Assembly: GCA_041395725.1 (NCBI GenBank)
Contig: JAWKZW010000001.1
Location: 1,178,001-1,242,000 of the forward strand
DNA length: 64,000 nucleotides
Direction of reading: 5' to 3'
Origin: Gammaproteobacteria bacterium
GTDB lineage: Bacteria; Pseudomonadota; Gammaproteobacteria; Pseudomonadales; Pseudohongiellaceae
The position numbers were made by a program, and so were the translations under genes. The notes below the pieces were generated by a model. That model was not told the DNA's origin and made no database searches. It saw nothing but the letters and a program-made list of their open reading frames with translations. Below, piece by piece: positions 35,086-44,758 of the stretch. How positions within the stretch are numbered: the first letter of the stretch is position 1; each line of letters opens with the position of its first letter.

Positions 35086-35182
35086 CTGCCCATTTTTAAA
35101 ATGATTTAGAAATACTATTTGCCCGATCGGTTGGTAAAGTAAACCATCGCCAGCCCTGCCTTACACTTTGAGAGGATGCTCT

Positions 35183-35599
35183 ATGGAACCTACCAGCATT
35201 TTTGTACCGGTAAGCGCGCTGGTAATACTGACCTTTGCGGTTCTGCTGCTCATACCCTACAAACGGATTATGGCCAGCCTCAACAAGAAAGTGACAGCCG
35301 ATGACTTCGCCTATGGCGAGTCGAAACGAGTGCCCGGCGACGTCAGCCTGCCTAACCGCAACATGATGAACCTGCTGGAAATTCCGGTATTGTTCTATGT
35401 ACTTTGTGTGATTCTGTTTATCACCGGCAACGTCACGCCATTTTTTGTCAACCTGGCCTGGCTTTATTTCGCTCTGCGGCTTGGGCACAGTGTCGTGCAT
35501 CTTTCTTATAACAAGGTCCTGCACAGGCTGGCTTTCTTTGCCAGCAGCAACCTGGTGTTGCTGGTGATGTGGATTCAGTTTATCCGTATCATTCTGTAG
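35183..35599 (+). CDS. MAPEG-family membrane protein
   Basis: 138-residue four-helix inner-membrane protein of the MAPEG family (membrane-associated proteins in eicosanoid and glutathione metabolism). Helices are visible at residues 7-26 (FVPVSALVILTFAVLLLIPY), 68-86 (IPVLFYVLCVILFITGNVT), about 91-110 (FVNLAWLYFALRLGHSVVHL) and 119-137. RNMMNLLEIPVLFYV and LRLGHSVVH are the conserved motifs. ATG 35183 has AGAGGATG upstream. In bacteria these proteins have no fixed role. Confidence 0.88.
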   Translation: MEPTSIFVPVSALVILTFAVLLLIPYKRIMASLNKKVTADDFAYGESKRVPGDVSLPNRNMMNLLEIPVLFYVLCVILFITGNVTPFFVNLAWLYFALRLGHSVVHLSYNKVLHRLAFFASSNLVLLVMWIQFIRIIL

Positions 35600-35665
35600 A
35601 CGAAGTTTGACCGAGTAGTATTTCCAGCGCTAAAAGGAGTACTATTAGCCCAATCGTTGCATAAA

Positions 35666-35687
35666 TCAGGGAACCTCTGATTGTTGG
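35666..35687. repeat. Copy of the GGAACCYCTGAWTWATT intergenic motif (d)
   Basis: TCAGGGAACCTCTGATTGTTGG, 135 bp before the start of the DUF1592-type gene. Three of the four copies precede three consecutive plus-strand transcription units. Confidence 0.5.
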
Positions 35688-35800
35688 TTTCAGGGGGCCT
35701 GTAACTCAAGGCAAAAATAATAACTATAAATCAGGAAGTGACCCATGACTTCTGTCGCCACCCCCCGGCCTCCTGCCCGCACCTTACAGGCCAGACGGCC

Positions 35801-38317
35801 ATGAACCGGGCTCTCAACCTGGCCCAGGGGCCATTGCTGAAACCACGGCTGTTAAAGCGCTTATTCCCCTGCATCATTGCACTGCTTGGGCCCACCGCCA
35901 ACCTGTCCGCCGCCGAGGCGGACTTTGATGCGGACCAGATGCAGCAGGTGGTGAACTCCTACTGCCTTTCCTGCCATAACGATACACTGGCAACCGCTGA
36001 TTTTTCCCTCCAGGGGCTGGATTTCGACGATGTGGCAAGGCACGCCGAGGCGCTGGAGAAAGTCGTCAAAAAACTGCGCGCTCACATGATGCCCCCTTCC
36101 GGCATGCCCAGGCCTGAATTTGAAACCTACGAGAAAATGACCGAATGGTTGGAAACCGAACTGGACAGGGCCTGGGCGGCCAATCCCAACCCGGGCAGGA
36201 TCACGCCGCTACACCGCATGAACCGCTACGAGTACAACCAGACCGTCAACCGCCTGCTGGGTCTTGACGTCGACGTGATGTCGCTCCTGCCGGGTGACCC
36301 CACTGCCGACGGCAGCTTCGACAACATGGCCGCATCGCTGCCCTTCTCTACAGCCCACATGGAACGGTATATGTCGGTGGCTCGGCAGGTTACCCGCCTG
36401 GCGACCGGACTTCCGCCTCTCGGGCCCAGCCTGGCTACTTACGAGGTGCCACTGTTCATGTCCCAGGACTGGCGGCAGGATAATTCCATGCCTTTTGGTT
36501 CCCGCGGTGGTATCGGGGTCACCCATCACTTTCCTGTAGATGGCGAGTACAGCCTGCGGGTACGACTGGAGCGAAATTACCAGGACTACATCAAGGGCCT
36601 GGGCTGGCCACAGCAACTGGAGGTCAGGCTGGACGGTCGCCTGCTGCAGCGCTTCACTATCGGTGGCGAGGCGCCTGGCACACCCGCACCGCTCAGCTTC
36701 AGTGGAACCGGTGAGCCGGGCAGCATCGACTGGGAACAGTACATGCTGGTGGAGGCCGACCAGCACCTGGAAATCAACACCCGCATAGAGGCAGGCCCTC
36801 ACCTTGTTACGGTCTCCTTCGTTCGCCAGCATCTGGAACCGGAAGGTGTTCCCCAGCCGGTGCAGGGCGGCAGGCTGTTCGCCAACGACGAGGCTTACCT
36901 GGCCTATCAGAAGGTGCAGCTGCTGGAAATTGGCGGGCCATTCGAAATGGCCGGTAACAGCACCGATTCCCCCAGCCGGCAGCAGATATTCTCCTGCTAC
37001 CCGGGCCGGGTCGAAGATGAACCGGCCTGCGCCTCCGACATTCTCGCCAGACTGGCCAGGCAGGCCTATCGCCGACCGGTGGACGAAAAAGATTTAAGCC
37101 TGTTGCTGGATTTTTTCCGGGACGGCAGGGAACAGGGGGGCAGCTTTGACCACGGCATCCAATATGCCCTGGAATTTCTGCTCAGCGACCCCGACTTCCT
37201 GATTCGCAGCTACCGGGAGCCGGCTTCCCTGCAGCCCGGCGACGCTTATCCGATCAGTGATCTGGAACTGGCCTCCCGGCTGGCGTTCTTCCTGTGGAGC
37301 AGCGGGCCGGACGAGACTCTGCTGCAGCTGGCTGAGCAGGGCCGGCTTTCTGACCGGGCAGTGCTGGAAGCTCAGGTTCAGCGCCTGCTTGCCGATCCAC
37401 GGGCCACCGATACGCTGGTGAAAGACTTTGCCGCCCAGTGGCTGAACCTGCGTCGACTGGACGAGGTACAGGTGAATACCGTGCTGTTTCCCGACTACGA
37501 CCTCAGCCTGATCGAAGGGTTTCGGCAGGAAACAGAGCTGTTTCTTGCCTCCTCCCTGGAGGAGGATACCAGCCTCATGGCATTACTGGAGGCAGATTAC
37601 AGCTTTCTGAATGAGCGCCTGGCCCGCCACTACGGCGTTGACGGCCTGTACGGCAGCCGCTTCCGCCGGGTACAGCTGCCGGATGCTTGGCAGCGCGGGG
37701 GCCTGCTGGCTCACGGCGCCCTGCTCACGGTCACCTCGTACCCGGGGCGCACCTCCCCTGTATTGCGGGGCAAATGGCTGCTGGACAATCTGCTGGGCAC
37801 GCCACCGCCGCCACCGCCACCGAATGTGCCGATTCTGCCGGATGCGGAAGCCGGTCAGATTCCCACATCCATCCGCGAGCGCCTGGCGCGACACCGGGAA
37901 GACCCTATCTGCTCAACCTGCCACACGGTCATCGACCCCCTTGGCTTTGCCCTGGAAAACTTCGATGTGATCGGCGCCTGGCGCGAATTTGACGAAGTGG
38001 GCAACCCGGTAGACCCCGCAGGCAACTATCCGGGTGGCGTGGAATTTGAAGGCTTCGCGGATCTGCGCGACTGGATGGCGGGCCGACCGGATCAATTCGC
38101 CCATACTGTGACCGAAAAGCTGATGACCTATGCCCTGGGCCGCCGGGTCGAGTATTACGATCAACCGGTGGTAAGACGCATCGTCAGGGATATCGCCGCA
38201 CAGGATTACCGCTGGTCGGCACTGGTCCGTGCCATCGTCACCAGCGAACCGTTTTTAATGAGCCGGGCCGCGGGCGATGCCGCCGCCAGCAACGGTATAG
38301 CGAGGAACCAACAATGA
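35801..38317 (+). CDS. DUF1592/DUF1588/DUF1585-type protein with c-haem motifs
   Basis: 838-residue exported protein of the planctomycete-cytochrome-like multi-domain group. A signal peptide (RLFPCIIALLGPTANLSAAE) precedes a haem-binding segment (YCLSCHNDTL, DFSLQGLDFDDVARHAEALEKVVKKL), the DUF1587 part (PLHRMNRYEYNQTVNRLLGLD), DUF1595-like YRRPVDEKDLSLLLDFF, DUF1592 (FLLSDPDFLIRSYREP, LASRLAFFLWSSGPDETLL), DUF1588 (RRVQLPDAWQRGGLLAHGALLT, NLLGTPPPPPPPNVP) and DUF1585 at the end. A second CxxCH sits in ICSTCHTVIDPLGFALENFD. ATG 35801 is chosen; the frame is open from 35738. It is translationally coupled to the DUF1552 gene. Confidence 0.9.
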   Translation: MNRALNLAQGPLLKPRLLKRLFPCIIALLGPTANLSAAEADFDADQMQQVVNSYCLSCHNDTLATADFSLQGLDFDDVARHAEALEKVVKKLRAHMMPPSGMPRPEFETYEKMTEWLETELDRAWAANPNPGRITPLHRMNRYEYNQTVNRLLGLDVDVMSLLPGDPTADGSFDNMAASLPFSTAHMERYMSVARQVTRLATGLPPLGPSLATYEVPLFMSQDWRQDNSMPFGSRGGIGVTHHFPVDGEYSLRVRLERNYQDYIKGLGWPQQLEVRLDGRLLQRFTIGGEAPGTPAPLSFSGTGEPGSIDWEQYMLVEADQHLEINTRIEAGPHLVTVSFVRQHLEPEGVPQPVQGGRLFANDEAYLAYQKVQLLEIGGPFEMAGNSTDSPSRQQIFSCYPGRVEDEPACASDILARLARQAYRRPVDEKDLSLLLDFFRDGREQGGSFDHGIQYALEFLLSDPDFLIRSYREPASLQPGDAYPISDLELASRLAFFLWSSGPDETLLQLAEQGRLSDRAVLEAQVQRLLADPRATDTLVKDFAAQWLNLRRLDEVQVNTVLFPDYDLSLIEGFRQETELFLASSLEEDTSLMALLEADYSFLNERLARHYGVDGLYGSRFRRVQLPDAWQRGGLLAHGALLTVTSYPGRTSPVLRGKWLLDNLLGTPPPPPPPNVPILPDAEAGQIPTSIRERLARHREDPICSTCHTVIDPLGFALENFDVIGAWREFDEVGNPVDPAGNYPGGVEFEGFADLRDWMAGRPDQFAHTVTEKLMTYALGRRVEYYDQPVVRRIVRDIAAQDYRWSALVRAIVTSEPFLMSRAAGDAAASNGIARNQQ

Positions 38318-39645
38318 AAACCCGAACCGTAAACCTGATAACCGGCAAGGCCCTGTCCCGGCGCGCCGTACTGCGGGGTGCCGGTGCCGCGCTGGCGCTG
38401 CCGTTACTGGATGCCATGACACCGGCCCTTGCCCAGGGGGCTGCTGACAAACCGGTACATCGGTTTCAGACCTTCTATGTGCCCAACGGTATGGCCATGG
38501 AGTACTGGTCGCCGACAACCACCGGCGCAAATTTCGAGCTGACGCCCATTCTAACGCCACTGGCATCGTTTCGAGACCGGCTGCTGGTCCTTTCAGGGCT
38601 TAAGGCCAACTGGAACATCGCCCACGCTGGTGCCGGCGGTTCCTTTTTAACCGGCGTCACCCGTGGCGGCAGAAACGAAGTGGACATCCGGGCCGACATC
38701 TCCCTGGACCAGCTGCTGGCCAGAAAACTGGGCCAGCAGACCCAGCTGTCATCCCTCGAGCTCTCCATGGATGCCCCGGCTCTGGCCGGAGCCTGCACCG
38801 TCAACCTGAGCTGTGTCTACACCCACACCCTGAGCTGGCGTGGCCCCACCGACCCGCTGCCCATGGAGCACAACCCCCGGGCTGTTTTTGAACGCCTGTT
38901 CGGTGACAGTGGCAGCACTTCGCGGGATATCCGCCAGACACGACTGGCCCAGCAATCCAGCATCCTGGACGCGGTACTGGACAAACTGCAGGGGTTGGAG
39001 CGCCAGCTCGGCGCCTCCGATCGCCACCTGGTGCAGGGTTATACGGAGTCCATCCGCGATGTGGAACGGCGCATCCAGAAAGCAGAACAGCAGATAGACC
39101 TGGAACTGCCAGCGCTCGCACAGCCCGCGGGAGTCCCGGCAGTTTTCGAGGAACACCTGGAAATCATGCAGGACCTGCAGGTACTGGCCCTGCAGACTGA
39201 CCTCACCCGGGTCATCACTTTCATGATGAGCAAAGAACAAAGCGCCCGACCCTATCCACAGATCGGCGTCCCCGATGCCCACCACCCGCTGTCCCATCAC
39301 AACAACAATGCGGAACTGGTTGCCAGAATGTCGAAAATAAACACCTACCATGTCCAGCTGTTTGCCAATTACCTGGCCAAGCTGGCTGCCATACCGGAAG
39401 GTGACGGCAATCTGCTCGACAATATGACCATTCTCTATGGCAGCGGCATTTCCAACAGCACTATCCATTCCGGAGACAACCTGCCGGTGCTGCTGGCCGG
39501 CGGCGGTGCTGGCTGGCTGAACGGCGGCCGGCACGTGAAATTCGATAATCAGCCCACCATGGCCGACCTGCTGGTCAGCCTGGCAGCCAAATTTGACAGC
39601 CCGGTTGACCACATCGGTGGCAGCACGGGCCCACTGTCCATCTGA
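38314..39645 (+). CDS. DUF1552-domain protein exported by Tat
   Basis: 443-residue protein of the DUF1552 family, nearly always paired with DUF1592-type proteins. The N-terminus carries a twin-arginine signal (LSRRAVLRGAGAALALPLLDAM). The body shows RFQTFYVPNGMAMEYWSPTTTGANFELTPILTPLASFRDRLLVLSGL, TFMMSKEQSARPYPQIGVPDAHHPLSHHNNN and LLDNMTILYGSGISNSTIHSGDNLPVLLAGG, all family hallmarks, resembling the sulfatase/alkaline phosphatase-like fold. Its ATG overlaps the TGA of the upstream gene. The pair probably forms a periplasmic redox or hydrolytic complex whose substrate is unknown. Confidence 0.9.
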   Translation: MKTRTVNLITGKALSRRAVLRGAGAALALPLLDAMTPALAQGAADKPVHRFQTFYVPNGMAMEYWSPTTTGANFELTPILTPLASFRDRLLVLSGLKANWNIAHAGAGGSFLTGVTRGGRNEVDIRADISLDQLLARKLGQQTQLSSLELSMDAPALAGACTVNLSCVYTHTLSWRGPTDPLPMEHNPRAVFERLFGDSGSTSRDIRQTRLAQQSSILDAVLDKLQGLERQLGASDRHLVQGYTESIRDVERRIQKAEQQIDLELPALAQPAGVPAVFEEHLEIMQDLQVLALQTDLTRVITFMMSKEQSARPYPQIGVPDAHHPLSHHNNNAELVARMSKINTYHVQLFANYLAKLAAIPEGDGNLLDNMTILYGSGISNSTIHSGDNLPVLLAGGGAGWLNGGRHVKFDNQPTMADLLVSLAAKFDSPVDHIGGSTGPLSI

Positions 39646-39657
39646 CCGGTACTGGCT

Positions 39658-41073
39658 ATGTACTCGCTTTTCAGCCGCACACTCAAGTTACTACCCATCG
39701 GGCGCCTGCTGACTGTGGCTGCTTTCTGCGCCTGGTGCAGCTCGGCCCTGGGGCAACCGATGGCTCCATTGTTGCAGGCTGCTCAAGAGGGAGCGTGGGA
39801 CAGGGTCGGGCAATTAATGACCGAAGGCGCTGACGTCAATGGGGCCTATGGTGACGGCAGCACGGCCCTGCACTGGGCCAGCTACTACGATGATGCCGAC
39901 GCTGCCCGCCGGCTGCTCGCTGCCGGCGCCCACGTCAATGCCGTCACCGATCTGGGCGTAACCCCCCTGTGGCTGGCGGCGGAAAACAGCAGTGTCGCCA
40001 TGACCGGGCTGTTACTGCAAGCGGGGGCCGATCCGTCGCTGGCCCTGACAGCGGGCGAGACACCGCTCGCTACCGCCGCACTGACCGGGAACACCCAGGT
40101 AGTAAAGCTGCTGTTAGAGGCCGGAGCCGATCCTGATGTAAGCGTCAGCAGGCACCAGACCGCCCTGATGTGGGCTGCCGGCCAGGGCCATGGAGAAATC
40201 GTGGCCGCCCTGCTGGCCGCCGGCGCGGATTTTAATGCCCGCACCGAAGTGCGCAACGAGTACGTGAAAACCGAAAAGGAACAGGACAGTCACCCGGCCT
40301 ACAAACAATGGATGGAGGAAGGCGGCTATAACGCCCTGCTGTTTGCCGCCGCGGCGGGAGACCCGGCTTCGGTCCAGGCGCTGGTCAGCGCCGGCAGCGA
40401 TGTCAACGGCCCCTCAGCGGCGGGCATCACGCCAGCCATCATGGCGGTACACGGCGGCAATGCCAGCGTTGTAGGCTACCTGGTGGACGCCGGCGCCCGG
40501 GTCGATGACGCACCCGGTGGCTATACAGCGCTGCACACCGCCGTGTTGCGCGGCAACCTCGAGGCGGTACAGGCGCTGCTTGCCCACGGCGCCAGCCCGG
40601 ACCCGGTACTGGAAAAACCGACCCGGGCACGCCGACAGTCCTCCGATTACCACTTTCATGACTCGTTGATCGGCGCCACCCCCCTGTGGCTTGCGGCACG
40701 CTTCGGCGAACCGGCCATCATGCAGGCCCTGTTGCAGGCGGGGGCGAACCCCCACGCAATCAACCGGGTCAGTTATCCGGCCCAGCGCATGGGCAATTTC
40801 TTCATGGCCGAGGAAGGGGAAATCTCTGTTCTCATGGCCGCAGTAGGCATGGGTAACCGACGCCTGCGGCTAAGCTGGGGCACGCCGGAGCGGCGCGCCG
40901 GACAGCTGGGAAGGGATCAGGAGGCACGCATACTGGAAGCCGCCCGCATTGCAGTTCAGGCCGGCGTTGCTATCAACCTGCAGGACGCCGAAGGGCAGTC
41001 TGCCCTGGACTTTGCCAGGGCGCGTCGATACGAGTCCGTGGTGGCCTTCCTGGAGGGGGCTGGTACGCTGTGA
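39658..41073 (+). CDS. Secreted ankyrin-repeat protein
   Basis: 471-residue exported protein with a signal sequence (LTVAAFCAWCSSALGQ) and about ten ankyrin repeats. Clear repeats include GADVNGAYGDGSTALHWASYYDDADAARRLLAAGAHVNA, LGVTPLWLAAENSSVAMTGLLLQAGADPS and GYTALHTAVLRGNLEAVQALLAHGASPD. It lies 12 bp after the DUF1552 gene, in the same direction, and is the third partner of the DUF1592/DUF1552 unit in this genome. Such periplasmic ankyrin proteins often accompany DUF1592/1552 genes in environmental Gammaproteobacteria. It probably mediates protein-protein contacts. Confidence 0.88.
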   Translation: MYSLFSRTLKLLPIGRLLTVAAFCAWCSSALGQPMAPLLQAAQEGAWDRVGQLMTEGADVNGAYGDGSTALHWASYYDDADAARRLLAAGAHVNAVTDLGVTPLWLAAENSSVAMTGLLLQAGADPSLALTAGETPLATAALTGNTQVVKLLLEAGADPDVSVSRHQTALMWAAGQGHGEIVAALLAAGADFNARTEVRNEYVKTEKEQDSHPAYKQWMEEGGYNALLFAAAAGDPASVQALVSAGSDVNGPSAAGITPAIMAVHGGNASVVGYLVDAGARVDDAPGGYTALHTAVLRGNLEAVQALLAHGASPDPVLEKPTRARRQSSDYHFHDSLIGATPLWLAARFGEPAIMQALLQAGANPHAINRVSYPAQRMGNFFMAEEGEISVLMAAVGMGNRRLRLSWGTPERRAGQLGRDQEARILEAARIAVQAGVAINLQDAEGQSALDFARARRYESVVAFLEGAGTL

Positions 41074-41110
41074 AGTTACCTCGTATCGAGGCGATTACCG
41101 GCCCCCAGGG

Positions 41111-41797
41111 TCATCTGGCCTGACGCCACTCCCAGGGTGCAACCGGTTGCGAGTCGTTCCACAACCCGAGCCCTGCCTCCTGCGCGAGCCGTTCGGCATC
41201 CTTCAGCTCATCCTCAGACCTGGCATACCGCTCGTACCACCAGGCGTGTCCTTCAGCCACCATCTCCAGATTGATGTTGTGGCCCCGGTGATAAACGGTG
41301 CCCACCAGGCGACCGTAGTTGTCGATGTCTTCGATGCTGACCGCGACAGTGCGCCCATCCAGTTTTCGGTTCAGGGCCCGCAAGGCGGTCTCGCCGTGGG
41401 GCTGATTAAACTCCGGCGAATCGATGCCGAACAGACGGACCGGAAATTCGCTGCCAGCCACTCTTACCTCGATACTGTCGCCATCCACAACCCGTGATAC
41501 CCGCCCGACCAGTTCGAAACGGGGCTCACCCGGATCGATGAACTCCTGCCTGAGGCCAACCCCTTTCGGCGCCTCCAGGGTTCGCGCCGCCGGTTCGCTG
41601 CGCTCCACCACAAACGGCGCATCCGTCTGCTCCTGCAGCAGGGACTGGGCTCGCAACGACAGACGCCGCACCGTGGCCATGGGATCCCGATGCCAGGTTA
41701 CCGCGCCCTTGGTGTAATATTCGTAAGCACTGAGACTCAACAGGAAAACTGCCACCGGCAACAGGATATTTAAAACGGTACTGTTTCTACGTGCCAT
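41111..41797 (-). CDS. Membrane-anchored thermonuclease-family (SNase-like) protein
   Basis: 228-residue protein with an N-terminal membrane anchor (TVLNILLPVAVFLLSLSAYEYY) and a staphylococcal-nuclease-like domain in the second half. The catalytic elements are seen: Arg in VRLFGIDSPEF, Glu in HGETALRALNRKL, and Arg in IDNYGRLVGTVY, with the C-terminal GHAWWYERYARSEDELKDAERLAQEAGLGLW. It should cleave nucleic acid in the periplasm with Ca2+. It is convergent with the ankyrin-protein gene. Confidence 0.9.
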   Translation of the reverse strand: MARRNSTVLNILLPVAVFLLSLSAYEYYTKGAVTWHRDPMATVRRLSLRAQSLLQEQTDAPFVVERSEPAARTLEAPKGVGLRQEFIDPGEPRFELVGRVSRVVDGDSIEVRVAGSEFPVRLFGIDSPEFNQPHGETALRALNRKLDGRTVAVSIEDIDNYGRLVGTVYHRGHNINLEMVAEGHAWWYERYARSEDELKDAERLAQEAGLGLWNDSQPVAPWEWRQAR

Positions 41798-41904
41798 CGC
41801 TGTTAATCTGATTACCTCTTACTTCCATCCAGCCTGAGAAACCTCTGCCTGCCTGCCACAACACCCGACCGGCGGGAGCGTTGTGGTAAGCAACAAGGGG
41901 CTTC

Positions 41905-42339
41905 TCAATCGTCAGTCTTTTTCCGTTCCCGAAGCCGGCGGCCCAGCCAGATTCCCAGCCCCGCCATCGGCAGGTAGGCCAGGGCCAGATCCATTGCTAC
42001 AAACCAGGTCGGTGCAGGAATCATCCTGGCGGCACTGATCCCGCCCAGCAGGAAGAAGGCGCCAATGCCCAGGGCCAGCAGGCGCGGATTGCGCGCCGCC
42101 ATGAAATAGGCCAGGGTGGACCCGGCCAGCGTGCCCAGCGCGTGAGCCAGGAAAGGAAACAGGAAATGTTGCGGCCCGAACAGATCCATGGACCGGGCGA
42201 GCGAATCCATGTCCGTCATGTCGACACCCGGTGGCGGTGGCACCAGCATCGGACCAATGGTCACCAGTGCCATATTCACCACGCTGCCAACCAGCAGGCC
42301 CGCCACCACGGCTATACTGTTTCTGAAAATGGGTGACAT
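41905..42339 (-). CDS. Four-helix membrane protein of unknown function
   Basis: 144-residue predicted inner-membrane protein (MSPIFRNSIAVVAGLLVGSVVNMALVTIG...). Four hydrophobic helices are visible: residues about 8-30, 58-80 (FLFPFLAHALGTLAGSTLAYFMA), 85-105 and 110-130. Start ATG 42339 or 42342 is taken rather than the far-upstream ATG 42591, because the upstream part is low-complexity and holds a short tandem repeat on DNA level (42361-42415). The protein resembles small membrane proteins in many Proteobacteria whose function is unknown. Confidence 0.7.
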   Translation of the reverse strand: MSPIFRNSIAVVAGLLVGSVVNMALVTIGPMLVPPPPGVDMTDMDSLARSMDLFGPQHFLFPFLAHALGTLAGSTLAYFMAARNPRLLALGIGAFFLLGGISAARMIPAPTWFVAMDLALAYLPMAGLGIWLGRRLRERKKTDD

Positions 42340-42360
42340 CATTGCTCTGTTCTCTGTTCT

Positions 42361-42415
42361 CTCACTTACTGTTTTCTCACTTACTGTTTTCCAACTAACT
42401 GTGTTCTCACTTTTC
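42361..42415. repeat. Short imperfect tandem repeat
   Basis: CTCACTTACTGTTTT occurs twice, followed by two degenerate copies (CCAACTAACTGTGTT, CTCAC...). The repeat lies between the membrane-protein start and the next minus-strand gene end at 42515. A 15-bp unit, not a multiple of a known regulatory element. Confidence 0.6.
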
Positions 42416-42514
42416 TTTTTTGTTACTTTCCTTTTTATTACTTCCCTGCCTAACAATTCTGTTCTTCTCTGGGTATTCACTTCCCGCTCGCGCCGCAACC
42501 GCCCCGGACCGGCC

Positions 42515-43003
42515 TCACAGCTGCTTGAAATAAATAACCGAATGCCACGGCTTGAAACCGGACTTCTCGTAACTCCTGCGCGCCGGCTCATGGCCAGGAT
42601 CGGCGCCGGTACTCAGCATGCAGATCTCCATGCCAGCCGCCCGCATCGCCTGGGTGGCATAGTCGGTAAGTTTACCACTGATACCTTTCCGCTGATGCGC
42701 CGGGTCGACAGCGATCATGTAAATCTCTCCGGTCCTGTCCTGTTCGCCCAGGCGGAACGCCACGAATCCCGCAACGCTGTCCCCGATGCAGGCAACCCCC
42801 ACGTGCATGGCGTCAGAATTGCAGGCTTTTTCGACATCTTTCTGCTGGTGGGCGCGCCAGTCGGGATAGAAATAGTTAAACAGCTCCGGTGCAAAACTCG
42901 ATTCCACCGATGCAAAAACCGGCTCCCAGGCTTTGAGAGACAGCGACACGATAGCATCCAGGTAGGCAGGTTCGTAGGGTTGAATTTCAATCTGCTGGAG
43001 CAT
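42515..43003 (-). CDS. GNAT-family N-acetyltransferase
   Basis: 162-residue GNAT acetyltransferase. Motifs seen are YEPAYLDAIVSLSLKAWEPVF at the N-terminus, GFVAFRLGEQDRTGEIYMIAVDPAHQRKGISGKLTDYATQAM, where QRKGIS is the acetyl-CoA loop, and the C-terminal PARRSYEKSGFKPWHSVIYFKQL with the Tyr/GF region of motif B. The substrate is unknown. ATG 43003 (MLQQIEIQPY) starts the fold. Confidence 0.9.
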   Translation of the reverse strand: MLQQIEIQPYEPAYLDAIVSLSLKAWEPVFASVESSFAPELFNYFYPDWRAHQQKDVEKACNSDAMHVGVACIGDSVAGFVAFRLGEQDRTGEIYMIAVDPAHQRKGISGKLTDYATQAMRAAGMEICMLSTGADPGHEPARRSYEKSGFKPWHSVIYFKQL

Positions 43004-43207
43004 TTGTATCCACCATTCACGCTGGTTTTTTAAAGTTCAGGCGGCTGGATTGAAAGCAGATACCTCTGACCCATTCCCCCGGCAGGCTGCGAACCGCGAC
43101 AGGAGAGACTGCCCCCGTCAGCACACTGCTGCCGACCTTAATGCGCAGAGAGCCCCTTTTCAAAGCGCTGTTAAACGGGAGCAGTCCACGGGAAACGCAC
43201 GCTGAGT

Positions 43208-43513
43208 TCAGAGCACCAGCAGCGCCAGCCCGAAGGCGAACCCCAAGAGCGGGAAAATCACTTTCAACCGGCCCTCGCTGATGACAGTTTTCCCGAGCCA
43301 GAACTCGCCGCGGTGATTCTGCAGCCTGAGGAGAATACTGAGAATGTAGAACCCTGCACAGCAGATCAGTGCCACAACCACCGGGCTTGCCCCGGGAAAC
43401 CGATCGAAATAGCCGAACAACAAAGCCATGGAAAGGCCTGACAGTGTCGCGATACCCAGCCAGCTGGACTCATTCTTCCAGCCCCAGCGTTCGAATCCAG
43501 AATCGTCACTCAT
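43208..43513 (-). CDS. Small three-helix membrane protein
   Basis: 101-residue protein with three hydrophobic segments: residues 18-34 (WLGIATLSGLSMALLFGYF), 42-62 (SPVVVALICCAGFYILSILLRL) and 84-101 (VIFPLLGFAFGLALLVL). No named family is recognised. The start ATG 43513 has GGGAAATG-like sequence upstream only. No partner gene is apparent. Confidence 0.6.
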   Translation of the reverse strand: MSDDSGFERWGWKNESSWLGIATLSGLSMALLFGYFDRFPGASPVVVALICCAGFYILSILLRLQNHRGEFWLGKTVISEGRLKVIFPLLGFAFGLALLVL

Positions 43514-43678
43514 TTCCCGTTCCGAAAAATCTTCAGTGCAACTGAGCCCGGCACTGGGAAAACCCCCTGCAGCAGGGCTCTACTTAATCAGTTTTTACCA
43601 GCCGTGCATACGGCACGCAACTGTTGCGGTAATAAATTCAACCTGAGTTTGAGTCAGATCGTATTCGAGTCCGTCAGA

Positions 43679-44758
43679 TCAGCGCCTGACGCGCACATAC
43701 TTCTGTAACTTCCGCGGTGCCGGTTCGCCGCCGTACATATTGCCGTCGGCATCCACCGCCACGAACTCGGCGCCATTACCGATAGTGCTGCGCTCATCGC
43801 CGTAGGGTAATTGCACGAAAAAGTCTACCCAGCCCTCGTTGGCGTCGCCTATACGAATTCCCATCTCCCAGCCCGGATTCTGGACGTTATCCGACTCGGA
43901 ATCGGCCACGTAAATATTGTCGTGGGTATCGAAGAAAATGCCGCTGGGTCGACCGTACTGAGTCCACATGGCCAGATAATTGCCATCCTGGTCAAACAGC
44001 TGAATGCGGTTATTGGAACGGTCTCCTACAAATAACCGGCCGCGCTGATCGATAGCGATGGTGTGCAGGACACGAAACTCGCCGGGCGCATATCCCGTGC
44101 GGCCCCAGGCTTTCACAAAGTTTCCGTTGCGATCGAATTTCACCACCCGGCTGTTACCGTTTTCGTAATGGCCATCGGCGACGAAAACGTCGCCATTGTT
44201 ACCTACCACCACGTCTGCCGGTGAAGTAAAGTGATCAGGACCACCGCCCTGGGTGCCAGGTGTCCCCAACACCATCAAAACCTCGCCTTCGGGACTGAAC
44301 TTGACTACCTGGTGACCACGCCGATCGCCGTCCGGTATCCGCCCGTCGGCTACCGCATCCGTAACCCAGACATTGCCTTCGGAATCCACATCGATACCGT
44401 GGGGCCAGATGAACAGGCCGCCACCGAAGCTCGTCACGATATTCCCTTCGCTATCGATCTTGAGAATGGAATCCAGATCGGAATCCAGACACTCGTCCCC
44501 AAACCGATCCGGGGCAGTGGCATCGCAGCGTACAATGGCCCAGATGTGCTGACCGTCCGGGTCCACATCAAGATCGCCTACCGCGCCCATGGTTCGGCCA
44601 GCCGGCAACTTCAGCCAGCTGTCGAGGGTGGCGTAGGGATTCGGGTAACCCTGGCCCTGAGCAGGGCCTGTGGCCAGCAGGAAAAGCATCGTCAGGGCAC
44701 TGGACAGGGAGACCCTGGATCTGAAGGAAATAGAAGAAAAAGGGACAAATCTGCCCAT
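43679..44758 (-). CDS. Secreted NHL-repeat protein (peptidyl-alpha-hydroxyglycine lyase-like)
   Basis: 359-residue exported beta-propeller with NHL repeats. After a signal peptide (SSALTMLFLLATGPAQGQ) the blades are regular: GIDVDSEGNVWVTDAVADGRIPDGDRRGHQVVKFSPEGEVLMVLGTPG, SPADVVVGNNGDVFVADGHYENGNSRVVKFDRNGNFVKAWG, TIAIDQRGRLFVGDRSNNRIQLFDQDGNYL and SGIFFDTHDNIYVADSESDNVQNPGWEMGI. The GRRGHQVVKF and NSRVVKF blades resemble peptidylglycine alpha-amidating lyase. The role here is unknown; it might act on extracellular peptides or simply scaffold. Confidence 0.85.
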   Translation of the reverse strand: MGRFVPFSSISFRSRVSLSSALTMLFLLATGPAQGQGYPNPYATLDSWLKLPAGRTMGAVGDLDVDPDGQHIWAIVRCDATAPDRFGDECLDSDLDSILKIDSEGNIVTSFGGGLFIWPHGIDVDSEGNVWVTDAVADGRIPDGDRRGHQVVKFSPEGEVLMVLGTPGTQGGGPDHFTSPADVVVGNNGDVFVADGHYENGNSRVVKFDRNGNFVKAWGRTGYAPGEFRVLHTIAIDQRGRLFVGDRSNNRIQLFDQDGNYLAMWTQYGRPSGIFFDTHDNIYVADSESDNVQNPGWEMGIRIGDANEGWVDFFVQLPYGDERSTIGNGAEFVAVDADGNMYGGEPAPRKLQKYVRVRR